60,891 nucleotides of DNA, from positions 1-60,891 of the forward strand of contig CAYOXX010000006.1 in assembly GCA_964408025.1 (NCBI GenBank), in the 5' to 3' direction. How positions within the stretch are numbered: position 1 is the stretch's first letter; each line of letters begins with the position of its first letter. Source of the stretch: CAYOXX01 sp964408025 (GTDB lineage: Bacteria > Acidobacteriota > DATKUA01). Position numbers and translations under genes: made by a program. The notes below the pieces were generated by a model. That model saw only the letters and a list, made by a program, of their open reading frames with translations. It was not told where the DNA came from and did not search any database. Positions 17,429-24,789 of this stretch are shown in pieces.

Positions 17429-17473
17429 CCCCTCGGCGCGGCAGGCCGTCGCGCCGGATAAGCGGATTGGAAG

Positions 17474-17504
17474 AGAGCGGCGTCGCGCGCGGCGCCGCTC
17501 TTTC
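17474..17504 (+). terminator. terminator after array gene 5
   Basis: AGAGCGGCG (17474-17482) pairs with CGCCGCTCT (17493-17501) and is followed by TTTCC. It lies 46 bases past the stop of array gene 5 and separates it from gene 6. Confidence 0.65.
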
Positions 17505-17577
17505 CTATGCCCACCCGCGGACTTGGGGTGGCTCCTTGCAAAAGCTCTCGCCCTGAAGGCACTTTCCGGGAGAGAGT

Positions 17578-17606
17578 TTGTCAAACAGAGCGCAATCGGT
17601 TACATT
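17578..17606 (+). promoter_or_regulatory. possible promoter of array gene 6
   Basis: TTGTCA (17578-17583) and TACATT (17601-17606) are separated by 17 bases, matching five and four of the six consensus bases of a sigma-70-type promoter. They lie 60 bases before the ATG and just after the terminator of array gene 5. Confidence 0.4.
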
Positions 17607-17666
17607 GATAATAGCGGATAGCTTGGTACACACGAGGAAAAACCTTCTAACCAAAGAGGTATAGAG

Positions 17667-19778
17667 ATGAGGGAATCTGCATTCCTGTTTGTCTTGGCCG
17701 CGCTCCTTCTGCTCTCGAGCGCGGGAGTCTCCGCCGTCCTGGCCCAGTGCGACTACACGGCCCAGAGGATCACTCCCGGGCAGCCGATGGCCGGCAACGT
17801 GGCGGGGATCCAATCGATCTACTATCGCTTCGAGGTCGCCGCGCCGGGCGCCTACAGTATCTACACCAGCGGCAACGCCGACACCTACGGCCAACTACTC
17901 GACGCCAACTGCCAGGTGCTTGCCGAGAACGACGACGGCGGCGGCGACTACGGCTACAACTTCCACATCGAGCGACAGCTCTCACCCAGCACCTATTACA
18001 TCTCCGTGCGCGGCTACAACGAGAGCGTCACCGGTCCGTTCACGCTCCACCTCGAGGTTGGGGGCGGCCAGGCGGGCGGCGGCGACTGCGCCGGCGCGCA
18101 GACCATCTCCTTTGGTAGCTCCGTCGACGGCGTCCTCAGCGGCACGACTCCCATCTATTACCGCGTCGCTCTGCCCGGTGGGAGCGTGCGAGTTTACACC
18201 TCCGGTAACCTCGACACCGTCGGCCAGGCCCTCGACGCCGATTGCAACGTCATCGACGAGAACGACGACGGCGGCGGCGACTACGGCTACAATTTCATGT
18301 TCGAGGGCGACGCCCCGGCCGGTACCTATTACATTTCGGTTCGTGGCTACAGCGACAACGACAGGGGACCCTTCACGCTCCACGTCGAGGGCGGCGACGG
18401 CGGCCAGGCGGGCGGCGGCAACTGCGACAACGCTTTGCCATTAACTGTCGGCGGCTCAGTCTCGGGTATGGCCCAGGGCCAGGCGCTGCAGTACTACAGC
18501 TTCCAGGTCGCCTCTGCGGGCACCTACAGCATCTACACCAGCGGCGACACCGACACCGTAGGTATGCTGCTCGATCCCAACTGCCAGATGCTCACCGAGA
18601 ATGATGACGGCGGCGGCGACTACGGCTACAACTTCCACATCGAGCAGTATCTCGACATCCCGGGCACTTACTACGTCGCCGTCGGGGGCTACCGCGAGAT
18701 CGCGGGGCCATACACGCTTCACCTCGAGGGCAGCGGCGGTCAGGCGGCCGGCGGTGACTGCGCCGGCGCGCAGGACATCCCCTTCGGGGGCTCCGTCGAC
18801 GGCGTCCTCAACGGCATAACCCCCATCTATTACCGCGTCACTTCTCCCGGCGGTCAAGCGCGGGCCTACACAACCGGCAACTTCGACACCGTAGGCCAGG
18901 CCCTTGACGCCAACTGCCATGTGATTGCCGAGAACGATGACGGCGGCGGCAACTACGGCTATAACTTCCTGCTCGAGGGCGAGGTTCCGGCAGGCACCTA
19001 TTACATTTCGGTACGCGGCTACAGCGACAACGACAGGGGACCCTTCACGCTCCACGTCGAGGACGCCGGCGGGGACGGCGGCCAGACGGGACCCAGCGAT
19101 TGCTCGAACGCCCTGCCGTTGAGCATCGGTGGTTCAGTATCGGGCACCGTCCAGGGCCAGACGATGCAGTTTTACCGCTTCCAGGTAGCCACGCCGGGCG
19201 CCTATAGCGTTTACACCAGCGGCGACACCGACACCTACGGCCAACTGCTCGACGCCAACTGCCAGGTGCTTGCCGAGAACGACGACGGTGGCGGCACCTA
19301 CGGCTACAACTTCCACATAGAGCAGCAGCTCTCGCCAGGCACCTACCACGTCTCCGTCAGGGGCTACGGCGCGGACACCACGGGCAACTTCAGCCTCAAT
19401 GTAGCGACTGCGGGCGGCAAGCCCGAACCCGACACCGGCGGGGCGTCGGAGGCCGAGGTGCGCCAGGTTCTGGAGCAATTCTTCCAGACCATGCGCAATT
19501 TCGACATCGACGGCGTGATCGGCATGTCCACCGCCCGGGCGCGCCAGTACTTCGAGGGCTATAGGCAGCAGCTGCAGGCGAATCCCAGCTACCGGGACAG
19601 CGAGCAGCAGCTGGCCACCACGCTGCAGTGGGTCGTCAACGATATCTCATTCGACAGCTCCGGCAACGTGGCCACCGCCAACGTCAACCTCACACTGGGC
19701 GGAGCTACGGTGCCGGCGGCGATAGCCCTGCAGCGCGAAGGCGGAACCTGGAAGGTTGCGACCGGCTTCGCGCCCTGA
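17667..19778 (+). CDS. secreted protein of five PPC-like repeats with an NTF2-like C-terminal domain (array gene 6)
   Basis: The 703-residue product has a signal peptide (to VLAQ) and five repeats starting near residues 28, 141, 253, 365 and 479. Repeats 2 and 4 share the GSVDGVL/PGG/GQALD subtype, and repeats 1-2 and 3-4 look like a duplicated pair. All acidic loops carry an insertion, reading NDDGGGDYGYNF or a close variant instead of DDDGGEGTNF. After a GGKPEPDTGG linker, residues 594-703 form a different domain: helices (EVRQVLEQFFQTMRNFDIDGV), then strands (ATANVNLTLGG, GTWKVATGFAP), a pattern like NTF2/SnoaL or DUF4878 folds. It is the only array member with a non-repeat domain, which may bind a ligand or tether the protein. 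Confidence 0.85.
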   Translation: MRESAFLFVLAALLLLSSAGVSAVLAQCDYTAQRITPGQPMAGNVAGIQSIYYRFEVAAPGAYSIYTSGNADTYGQLLDANCQVLAENDDGGGDYGYNFHIERQLSPSTYYISVRGYNESVTGPFTLHLEVGGGQAGGGDCAGAQTISFGSSVDGVLSGTTPIYYRVALPGGSVRVYTSGNLDTVGQALDADCNVIDENDDGGGDYGYNFMFEGDAPAGTYYISVRGYSDNDRGPFTLHVEGGDGGQAGGGNCDNALPLTVGGSVSGMAQGQALQYYSFQVASAGTYSIYTSGDTDTVGMLLDPNCQMLTENDDGGGDYGYNFHIEQYLDIPGTYYVAVGGYREIAGPYTLHLEGSGGQAAGGDCAGAQDIPFGGSVDGVLNGITPIYYRVTSPGGQARAYTTGNFDTVGQALDANCHVIAENDDGGGNYGYNFLLEGEVPAGTYYISVRGYSDNDRGPFTLHVEDAGGDGGQTGPSDCSNALPLSIGGSVSGTVQGQTMQFYRFQVATPGAYSVYTSGDTDTYGQLLDANCQVLAENDDGGGTYGYNFHIEQQLSPGTYHVSVRGYGADTTGNFSLNVATAGGKPEPDTGGASEAEVRQVLEQFFQTMRNFDIDGVIGMSTARARQYFEGYRQQLQANPSYRDSEQQLATTLQWVVNDISFDSSGNVATANVNLTLGGATVPAAIALQREGGTWKVATGFAP

Positions 19779-19808
19779 GGCGCCCGCGAACGCGATACCT
19801 GGAACCAG

Positions 19809-19845
19809 CCGCCGCCTTCCGTCCCCCTCGGGCGGACGGCGGCGG
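19809..19845 (+). terminator. GC-rich hairpin after array gene 6
   Basis: CCGCCGCC (19809-19816) pairs with GGCGGCGG (19838-19845), with partial pairing inside. It lies 31 bases past the stop of array gene 6. No T-run follows, so termination is likely but less certain than for genes 1 and 5. The rest of the gap up to 20058 holds an AT-richer stretch near 19895-19930 that may contain the promoter of gene 7, but no box pair was convincing. Confidence 0.45.
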
Positions 19846-20058
19846 GTTCGCTAAATAACTAGAAAGCTATAGGCAGCCGGCCGCCAGTGACAGCTTGTAA
19901 AAAGGATCGTTTTGAGATAACTTATAAAGCGCGCTCCGCACGACAGCTTTGAAAAGAATAACCGACGCAAACGGGTTGAAGGGAATGGCCTTTGCCTCGC
20001 AGGGGGGATTACTCCCCCTTACTTCCCGTGCCGTAAACAGCTTTTCGGAGGAGTAGGA

Positions 20059-22080
20059 ATGAGAGACGAGAGAAAACGCGTTGCAGCACATCGGACGGCC
20101 GCGGTTGTGGGCGCCCTGGCGCTGATCCTGTTGGCCGGGATTCAGCAGCCGGCAGCGGCCGGCGGTGGATCTTTCGCAACGATTCCTCAGGACGACTGCA
20201 GCAGAGCGGAGTTCATTTCCCCCGACCAGCCGATGGCCGGGTCGGTTCAGGGCAGGACGTCCCGATATTTCAGGTTCGTTCTCAGGTCCGGCGGCACCTT
20301 CCGTCTCTTTACAACCGGCACGGCCGATACCTATGGCCAGCTGCTCGACGCCGACTGCCGGGTCATCGAGGAGAATGACGACGGCGGTCAGGGGTCGAAC
20401 TTCCGGATCGAGCGAACGCTGCAGCCCGGCACCTATTACATCTCGGTACGCGGGCGCCGCAACAGCTCCACGGATCGTTACGTCCTGACGCTGGAGGAGG
20501 CCGGCGACGACTGCCGCGGTGCCTCTCTGCTGCAGGTTGGAGGCTCGGTATCGGGTAGCGTCCAGGGTCGGGAGAAGCAGTATTACCGCTTCCGGCTAGC
20601 CGCCGCCGGGATCTGCAGAATTTTTGCCAGCGGCGGCACCGACACCGCCGGCGAGCTGCTCGACGCCAACTGCGTTCAGATCGAAAGGGACAACGACAGC
20701 GGCGGGCGCGGCAACTTCCGCATCGAGAGAAACCTCCAGCCCGGTACCTACTACATCGCTGTGCGCGGCGAAGACCTCCAGACTTCCGGCCCCTTCACGT
20801 TACACCTCGAGTACGAGGCCGGCTGCTCAGACGCCCAGTCGCTGACGGCTGCTGGATTGGCATCTGGCAGAATCCGGGGTCAGACAAGGCAGTACTACCG
20901 ATTCCAGGTGGCCGCCGCCGGTGAGTATCGCATTTACACGAGCGGTTCCACCGACACCGTCGGCCAACTGCTGGATGAAGATTGCGATATCATCGAGAGG
21001 AACGACGACGACGGCGAGGGCACCAACTTCCTCTTCGAGCAACAGCTCCAGCCCGGTACCTACTTCGTCTCCGTGCGCGGCTTCAGCGACAGCACTTCGG
21101 GTCCGTTCACGCTGCACCTCGAGGCTGAGCCGGATTGCACCAATGCGCAACCACTAACCGAGAGCGGGTATGTATCCGGCAGCGCTCAGGGCACCGCGTT
21201 GCAGTTCTACCGCGTCCGGGTGAGCGTGGCCAACACGTACCGCATATATACCCTCGGCTCCGTAGATACCGTCGGCCAACTGCTGGACACCGATTGCGAC
21301 GAAATCGAGATGAACGATGACGACGGCGAGGGCGCCAACTTCCTATTCGAGCAACAGCTCCAGCCCGGCACCTACTACGTCTCCGTGCGCGGCTTCAGCG
21401 ACAGCACTTCGGGTCCGTTCACGCTGCACCTCGAGGCTGAGCCGGATTGCACCAATGCGCAGCCGCTGGCCGTGGGCGGGTATGTATCCGGCAGCGCTCG
21501 GGGCACCGCGTTGCTGTACTACCGCGTCCGGGTGAGCGTAGCCAACACGTACCGTATTTTTACCCTTGGCTCCGTAGACACCGTCGGCCAACTGCTCGAC
21601 GCCGACTGCACAGAGATCGTGAGGAACGACGACGACGGCGAAGGCGCAAACTTCCTCATCGAGCGGCAGCTTCAGCCAGGTACATATTACGTCTCCGTGC
21701 GCGGCTTCAGCGACAGCACTTCGGGTCCGTTCACGCTGTACGTCGAACGAATCGGGAGCAGTTGCTCGACCGCCCACCATTTTCCGGCCTTTCGTGATAG
21801 AGGCGAGATACGCGGAGTAGCCCAGGGTCAGGCTCGCACGTTCTATCGAGTGGAGATACCCTCAGACGGAACTTACTCGATATACACCATCAGTACATTC
21901 CTCGCCGTCGGGGAGCTGCTCGACTCCGGCTGCCGGGTGATTGCAGAGGACCGCGGATTCAAGAGTAACGATTTCATGATCAGGCGCGACCTCACCCAGG
22001 GTATCTACTACATCTCCGTCCGCGGTTTCTTCGAATCCGCTGTAGGCGAATTCGCCCTATATGTCGAGAGAAGCGATTGA
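20059..22080 (+). CDS. secreted protein of six PPC-like repeats (array gene 7)
   Basis: The ATG at 20059 follows GGAGGAGTAGGA. The 673-residue product has a longer, basic signal peptide (MRDERKRVAAHRTAAVV...AAAGGG) and repeats starting near residues 47, 152, 256, 360, 464 and 569. Repeats 3-5 are so alike at the DNA level (period 312 bases) that they must be recent copies. The last repeat has lost the acidic loop: where others have NDDDGEGANF it reads EDRGFKSNDF, and DTVGQLLD has become FLAVGELLD. All six have the cysteine pair; repeat 2 has an extra cysteine. The gene faces the BtuB-like gene tail to tail. Confidence 0.85.
   Translation: MRDERKRVAAHRTAAVVGALALILLAGIQQPAAAGGGSFATIPQDDCSRAEFISPDQPMAGSVQGRTSRYFRFVLRSGGTFRLFTTGTADTYGQLLDADCRVIEENDDGGQGSNFRIERTLQPGTYYISVRGRRNSSTDRYVLTLEEAGDDCRGASLLQVGGSVSGSVQGREKQYYRFRLAAAGICRIFASGGTDTAGELLDANCVQIERDNDSGGRGNFRIERNLQPGTYYIAVRGEDLQTSGPFTLHLEYEAGCSDAQSLTAAGLASGRIRGQTRQYYRFQVAAAGEYRIYTSGSTDTVGQLLDEDCDIIERNDDDGEGTNFLFEQQLQPGTYFVSVRGFSDSTSGPFTLHLEAEPDCTNAQPLTESGYVSGSAQGTALQFYRVRVSVANTYRIYTLGSVDTVGQLLDTDCDEIEMNDDDGEGANFLFEQQLQPGTYYVSVRGFSDSTSGPFTLHLEAEPDCTNAQPLAVGGYVSGSARGTALLYYRVRVSVANTYRIFTLGSVDTVGQLLDADCTEIVRNDDDGEGANFLIERQLQPGTYYVSVRGFSDSTSGPFTLYVERIGSSCSTAHHFPAFRDRGEIRGVAQGQARTFYRVEIPSDGTYSIYTISTFLAVGELLDSGCRVIAEDRGFKSNDFMIRRDLTQGIYYISVRGFFESAVGEFALYVERSD
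20824..21762 (+). repeat. three recent 312-base tandem copies inside array gene 7
   Basis: Units starting at 20824, 21136 and 21448 (spacing 312 bases each) share long identical blocks, for example the segment coding VSVRGFSDSTSGPFTLH near 21065, 21377 and 21689. The third unit runs 315 bases to the next repeat. The similarity extends to silent positions, so these are young duplications within the gene. Confidence 0.85.
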
Positions 22081-22115
22081 GCTAGTCAACGTGTTCGGTC
22101 AGCCAGCGGACGTGG

Positions 22116-22160
22116 AAAAAAACCGCCGCCATCAGCCTCCAAGAGCGTATGGCGGCGGTT
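22116..22160 (-). terminator. terminator of the BtuB-like gene
   Basis: Read on the minus strand, a 12-bp stem (22149-22160 with 22121-22132, AACCGCCGCCAT/ATGGCGGCGGTT) with a 16-base loop is followed by a run of seven T. It sits 47 bases past the stop of the TonB receptor gene. On the plus strand no T-run follows, so it serves mainly the minus-strand gene. Confidence 0.85.
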
Positions 22161-22206
22161 CATCCGTCTGGTTATCCATCTATCTCGGTTTAACGCAGGC
22201 CGGTCC

Positions 22207-24243
22207 TCAATAGCGCAGTTCCAGAGCGCCGAACACGGAGCGGCCGGGTGCTGGCGTCAGGTAAGTCTGGCCGAAGGAGTAGATGCCGCGCGTCGCGTAC
22301 TGCTCGTCCAGGGCGTTGCGTAGCTCGAGGCGCAGCATCCAGTAGTCGGCCACCCAGGCGCAGCGCAGATCGACCAGCGTGTAGGCCTCCAGCATCGGGC
22401 CGGCGTTGGCGTTGTCGCTGCTCAGCACCTGCTCGCCGACGCGCAGGAGGCCGCCACCGAAGCTGATGGAGCCGATCCTGTAGCCGGCCCGCGCGGCCAG
22501 CCTCTGCTCCGGCACCAGCGGCAGCATCAGCTCGCCGACGCCCAGCTCGCGCGCCAGGCTCAGGTTCTCCGCCCTGATGTAGGTGTAGCTGAACAGCAGG
22601 TCCAGACCCCGCGCGGGGCTGCCGCTCGCCTGCAGCTCGAGCCCCGTGCGGCGGCTCTCGCCGACGTTCTCGTTGCGGCCGAGGAAGCGCAGCGGGTCGG
22701 TGATGACGAAGACCACCTCGTTCTCCAGGTCCATCCGGAAGAAGGCCGCCTGCAGCAGCACGCGGTTGCCGAGCGCCGCCCGCAGGCCGCCCTCGTAGGT
22801 GTCGCCGGTCACCGGCACCAGCTCCGGGTTGGAGCCGAAGAGCGGGAAGGCGAAGAGGTCGTTTACGGTCGGCGTCTGGAAGGCCTGCGAGTAGCGGAAG
22901 TATAGCGACGTGCCCGGCGCCAGCTGGGCCGCGAGGCCAACTGAGCCGGTCGTCTCGCTGAACTCCCTAGCGTCGCCGGTGCCGCCGAAGTTATCGCTGA
23001 AGTCCATGTCGACCCGGTCGTGGCGCACGCCGGCGCTGACGGTCAGCAGGCCGCCCATGGTCAGCGACCCGTGGGCGTAGAAGGCCCGGCTTCTCTGCTC
23101 GGTGCTGCGGTCGCTGGCCGCGAATGTCGGATCGCCGCTCAGGTCGGTGAATGAGCCGACGTTGTCGAAGCTGTCGCTCGAGACCTCGAAGCCGATGCTT
23201 GCCGTCGGGCCGAACGCGTCGCTCCGGCTGTGGTAGTTGACCTGGGCCGCCAGGCCGATGCTGTCGTGGTCGCTCTCGGAGCGGAAGCCGCCGAAGAGGT
23301 CGGCGTAGCGGCCGGTGGTCAGGACCTCGATGTTGGCGTCGCGGCGGTAGCCGACGGCGGAGAGGAATACGTCGTCGGTGAAGTACTGTGTGTAGCGCAT
23401 GTCGAATACGCTCTCATAGCTGTTGTTGAAGTCGACGCTGTTGAACGGGTTCTGCTCGCGGTCGGCGGCCAGCTCGGCCGGCGTCAGGGCGCCGGGGTTG
23501 CCGAGCTCGCCGGAGTAGTAGCGGTAGGCCGCCTCGAAGCGATAGTTGCGCGGCGAGTCGATGCTGTAGTTGGCCGTGAGGTGGTGCTGGCGGTAGCCTC
23601 CGTTGTCGCGGAAACCGTCGCTGTCGGCGAAGCCGTAGCTAAGGAAGTAGCCGTGCTCGCCGACCGAGCCGGAGGAGCGCACGCCGGCCCGCGTGGTGCC
23701 GAAGCTGCCGTAGCCGGCTGCCAGCTCGTTGACCGGCTCCGGGCCGCCGCGGCGGGTGTAGATCTTTACCGTGCCGCTTAGCGCGCCGTTGCCGTGGCTG
23801 GCGCTGGCGCCGCCGGGGATGATTTCTATCCGCTCGATCGCCCCCAGATCGATCGTCTCCAGGTTGACGCGGTTGTCGTCCGGCTCGTTCACCCGCACGC
23901 CGTCGACGTAGACGGCAGTTGCGGTGCCGTCGGCAAAGCCGCGCAGGTCCACCGTGCTCTCGACGCCGTTGCCGACGTTGTCGTAGAGGATTACTCCGGC
24001 GTAGTGGGCCAGCAGCTCCTGCAGGGTGGCGGCGCCGCTGCGCTCGATCTCCTCACGCGTGATCACCGTCACGTTGGCCGGCACGCGGTCCAGATCGAGG
24101 CCCTCGTCGGCCACCCGCCTGGCAGAGACCACGATCCGCCGGGTGAACAGCGGTCCGCGCTCCTCGTCGTCGTCCTGCTGGGCCGCCGCCGGCGGGGCCG
24201 CAGTCAGCAGCAGCGCAAAGCATAGTACGGTCATTCGGTTCAT
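22207..24243 (-). CDS. TonB-dependent outer-membrane receptor, BtuB-like (cobalamin)
   Basis: The 678-residue protein has a signal peptide ending PAAAQ, a plug domain (about residues 35-165: VPANVTVITREEIE, LRGFADGTATAVYVDGVRVN, IERIEIIPGGASASHGNGAL) and a long beta-barrel ending in FGALELRY, with the terminal aromatic residue used for outer-membrane insertion. A cobalamin riboswitch lies directly upstream, so vitamin B12 or a related corrinoid is the likely cargo; that rests on the riboswitch rather than on the receptor sequence. GGAGG precedes the start. No BtuCDF genes are in the window, so inner-membrane transport is encoded elsewhere. Confidence 0.92.
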   Translation of the reverse strand: MNRMTVLCFALLLTAAPPAAAQQDDDEERGPLFTRRIVVSARRVADEGLDLDRVPANVTVITREEIERSGAATLQELLAHYAGVILYDNVGNGVESTVDLRGFADGTATAVYVDGVRVNEPDDNRVNLETIDLGAIERIEIIPGGASASHGNGALSGTVKIYTRRGGPEPVNELAAGYGSFGTTRAGVRSSGSVGEHGYFLSYGFADSDGFRDNGGYRQHHLTANYSIDSPRNYRFEAAYRYYSGELGNPGALTPAELAADREQNPFNSVDFNNSYESVFDMRYTQYFTDDVFLSAVGYRRDANIEVLTTGRYADLFGGFRSESDHDSIGLAAQVNYHSRSDAFGPTASIGFEVSSDSFDNVGSFTDLSGDPTFAASDRSTEQRSRAFYAHGSLTMGGLLTVSAGVRHDRVDMDFSDNFGGTGDAREFSETTGSVGLAAQLAPGTSLYFRYSQAFQTPTVNDLFAFPLFGSNPELVPVTGDTYEGGLRAALGNRVLLQAAFFRMDLENEVVFVITDPLRFLGRNENVGESRRTGLELQASGSPARGLDLLFSYTYIRAENLSLARELGVGELMLPLVPEQRLAARAGYRIGSISFGGGLLRVGEQVLSSDNANAGPMLEAYTLVDLRCAWVADYWMLRLELRNALDEQYATRGIYSFGQTYLTPAPGRSVFGALELRY

Positions 24244-24369
24244 TTTGGTATTGCCTCCGTTTTTCGTGGCGGGACGTCGAGATCGTTTGGCGGTGGGCCG
24301 GCCTCGTGGGGCCGGGGTTGCCGAGGGCTTTCATCCAACCGTCTCCTTCCCGCGAAGGTAAACAACGGT

Positions 24370-24520
24370 TGCTGGTGTCCTGGCTCCCGGGTCGCCCTCC
24401 CGCCGCGCCTTCCCGGCCCCGCAGGGCCGGTGGCTTTCCCCCAGCAGGGGCGCGGCGTTCGTCGCCGGTTACAGTTGCGGGGCAGCGCCGGACTCTCACC
24501 GGCTTCCCAGCTTGACGGGC
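24370..24520 (-). promoter_or_regulatory. cobalamin (B12) riboswitch
   Basis: On the minus strand the leader has the conserved parts of a cobalamin riboswitch in order: GGGAAGCCGGTGAGAGTCCG, GCTGCCCCGCAACTGTAA (24463-24484) and, after a variable GC-rich helix region, GCCAGGACACC (24373-24383). A TATACT box (24524-24529) just upstream fits a promoter whose transcript begins at the riboswitch. The leader between the aptamer and the ATG at 24243 contains a GC-rich hairpin (about 24295-24315) without a T-run, so control may be at translation. Binding of adenosylcobalamin would be expected to shut the receptor gene off. Confidence 0.93.
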
Positions 24521-24789
24521 AGCAGTATAGCAGACTGAGATTCCCCAAGAAACAAAAACCGGGTCTTTGCATGGGCAAGCCTGATGCGTCGTATCGATGT
24601 TGCCGGATTCACCCGCCCCAGGTTAATATGCGCCGATCGATCTTCTGCATGCTTTTCTCGCTACGGACCGGCTGAGATTACCGTCATGCAAATGAAAATC
24701 GCTTTTCTTCCGCGTCCGCAGGCGGGCAGTATGGTGGCGTGAAGTCAAGAACCGCAGGTTCCTATAGGGAGCTCTTTACCTCTTCTACG

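Noticed and set aside
20824..21762. Regular 312-base repeats considered as a CRISPR-like or tandem-repeat locus
   Set aside because: The period is far too long for CRISPR, there are no unique spacers, and the repeats are in frame within a secreted protein gene.
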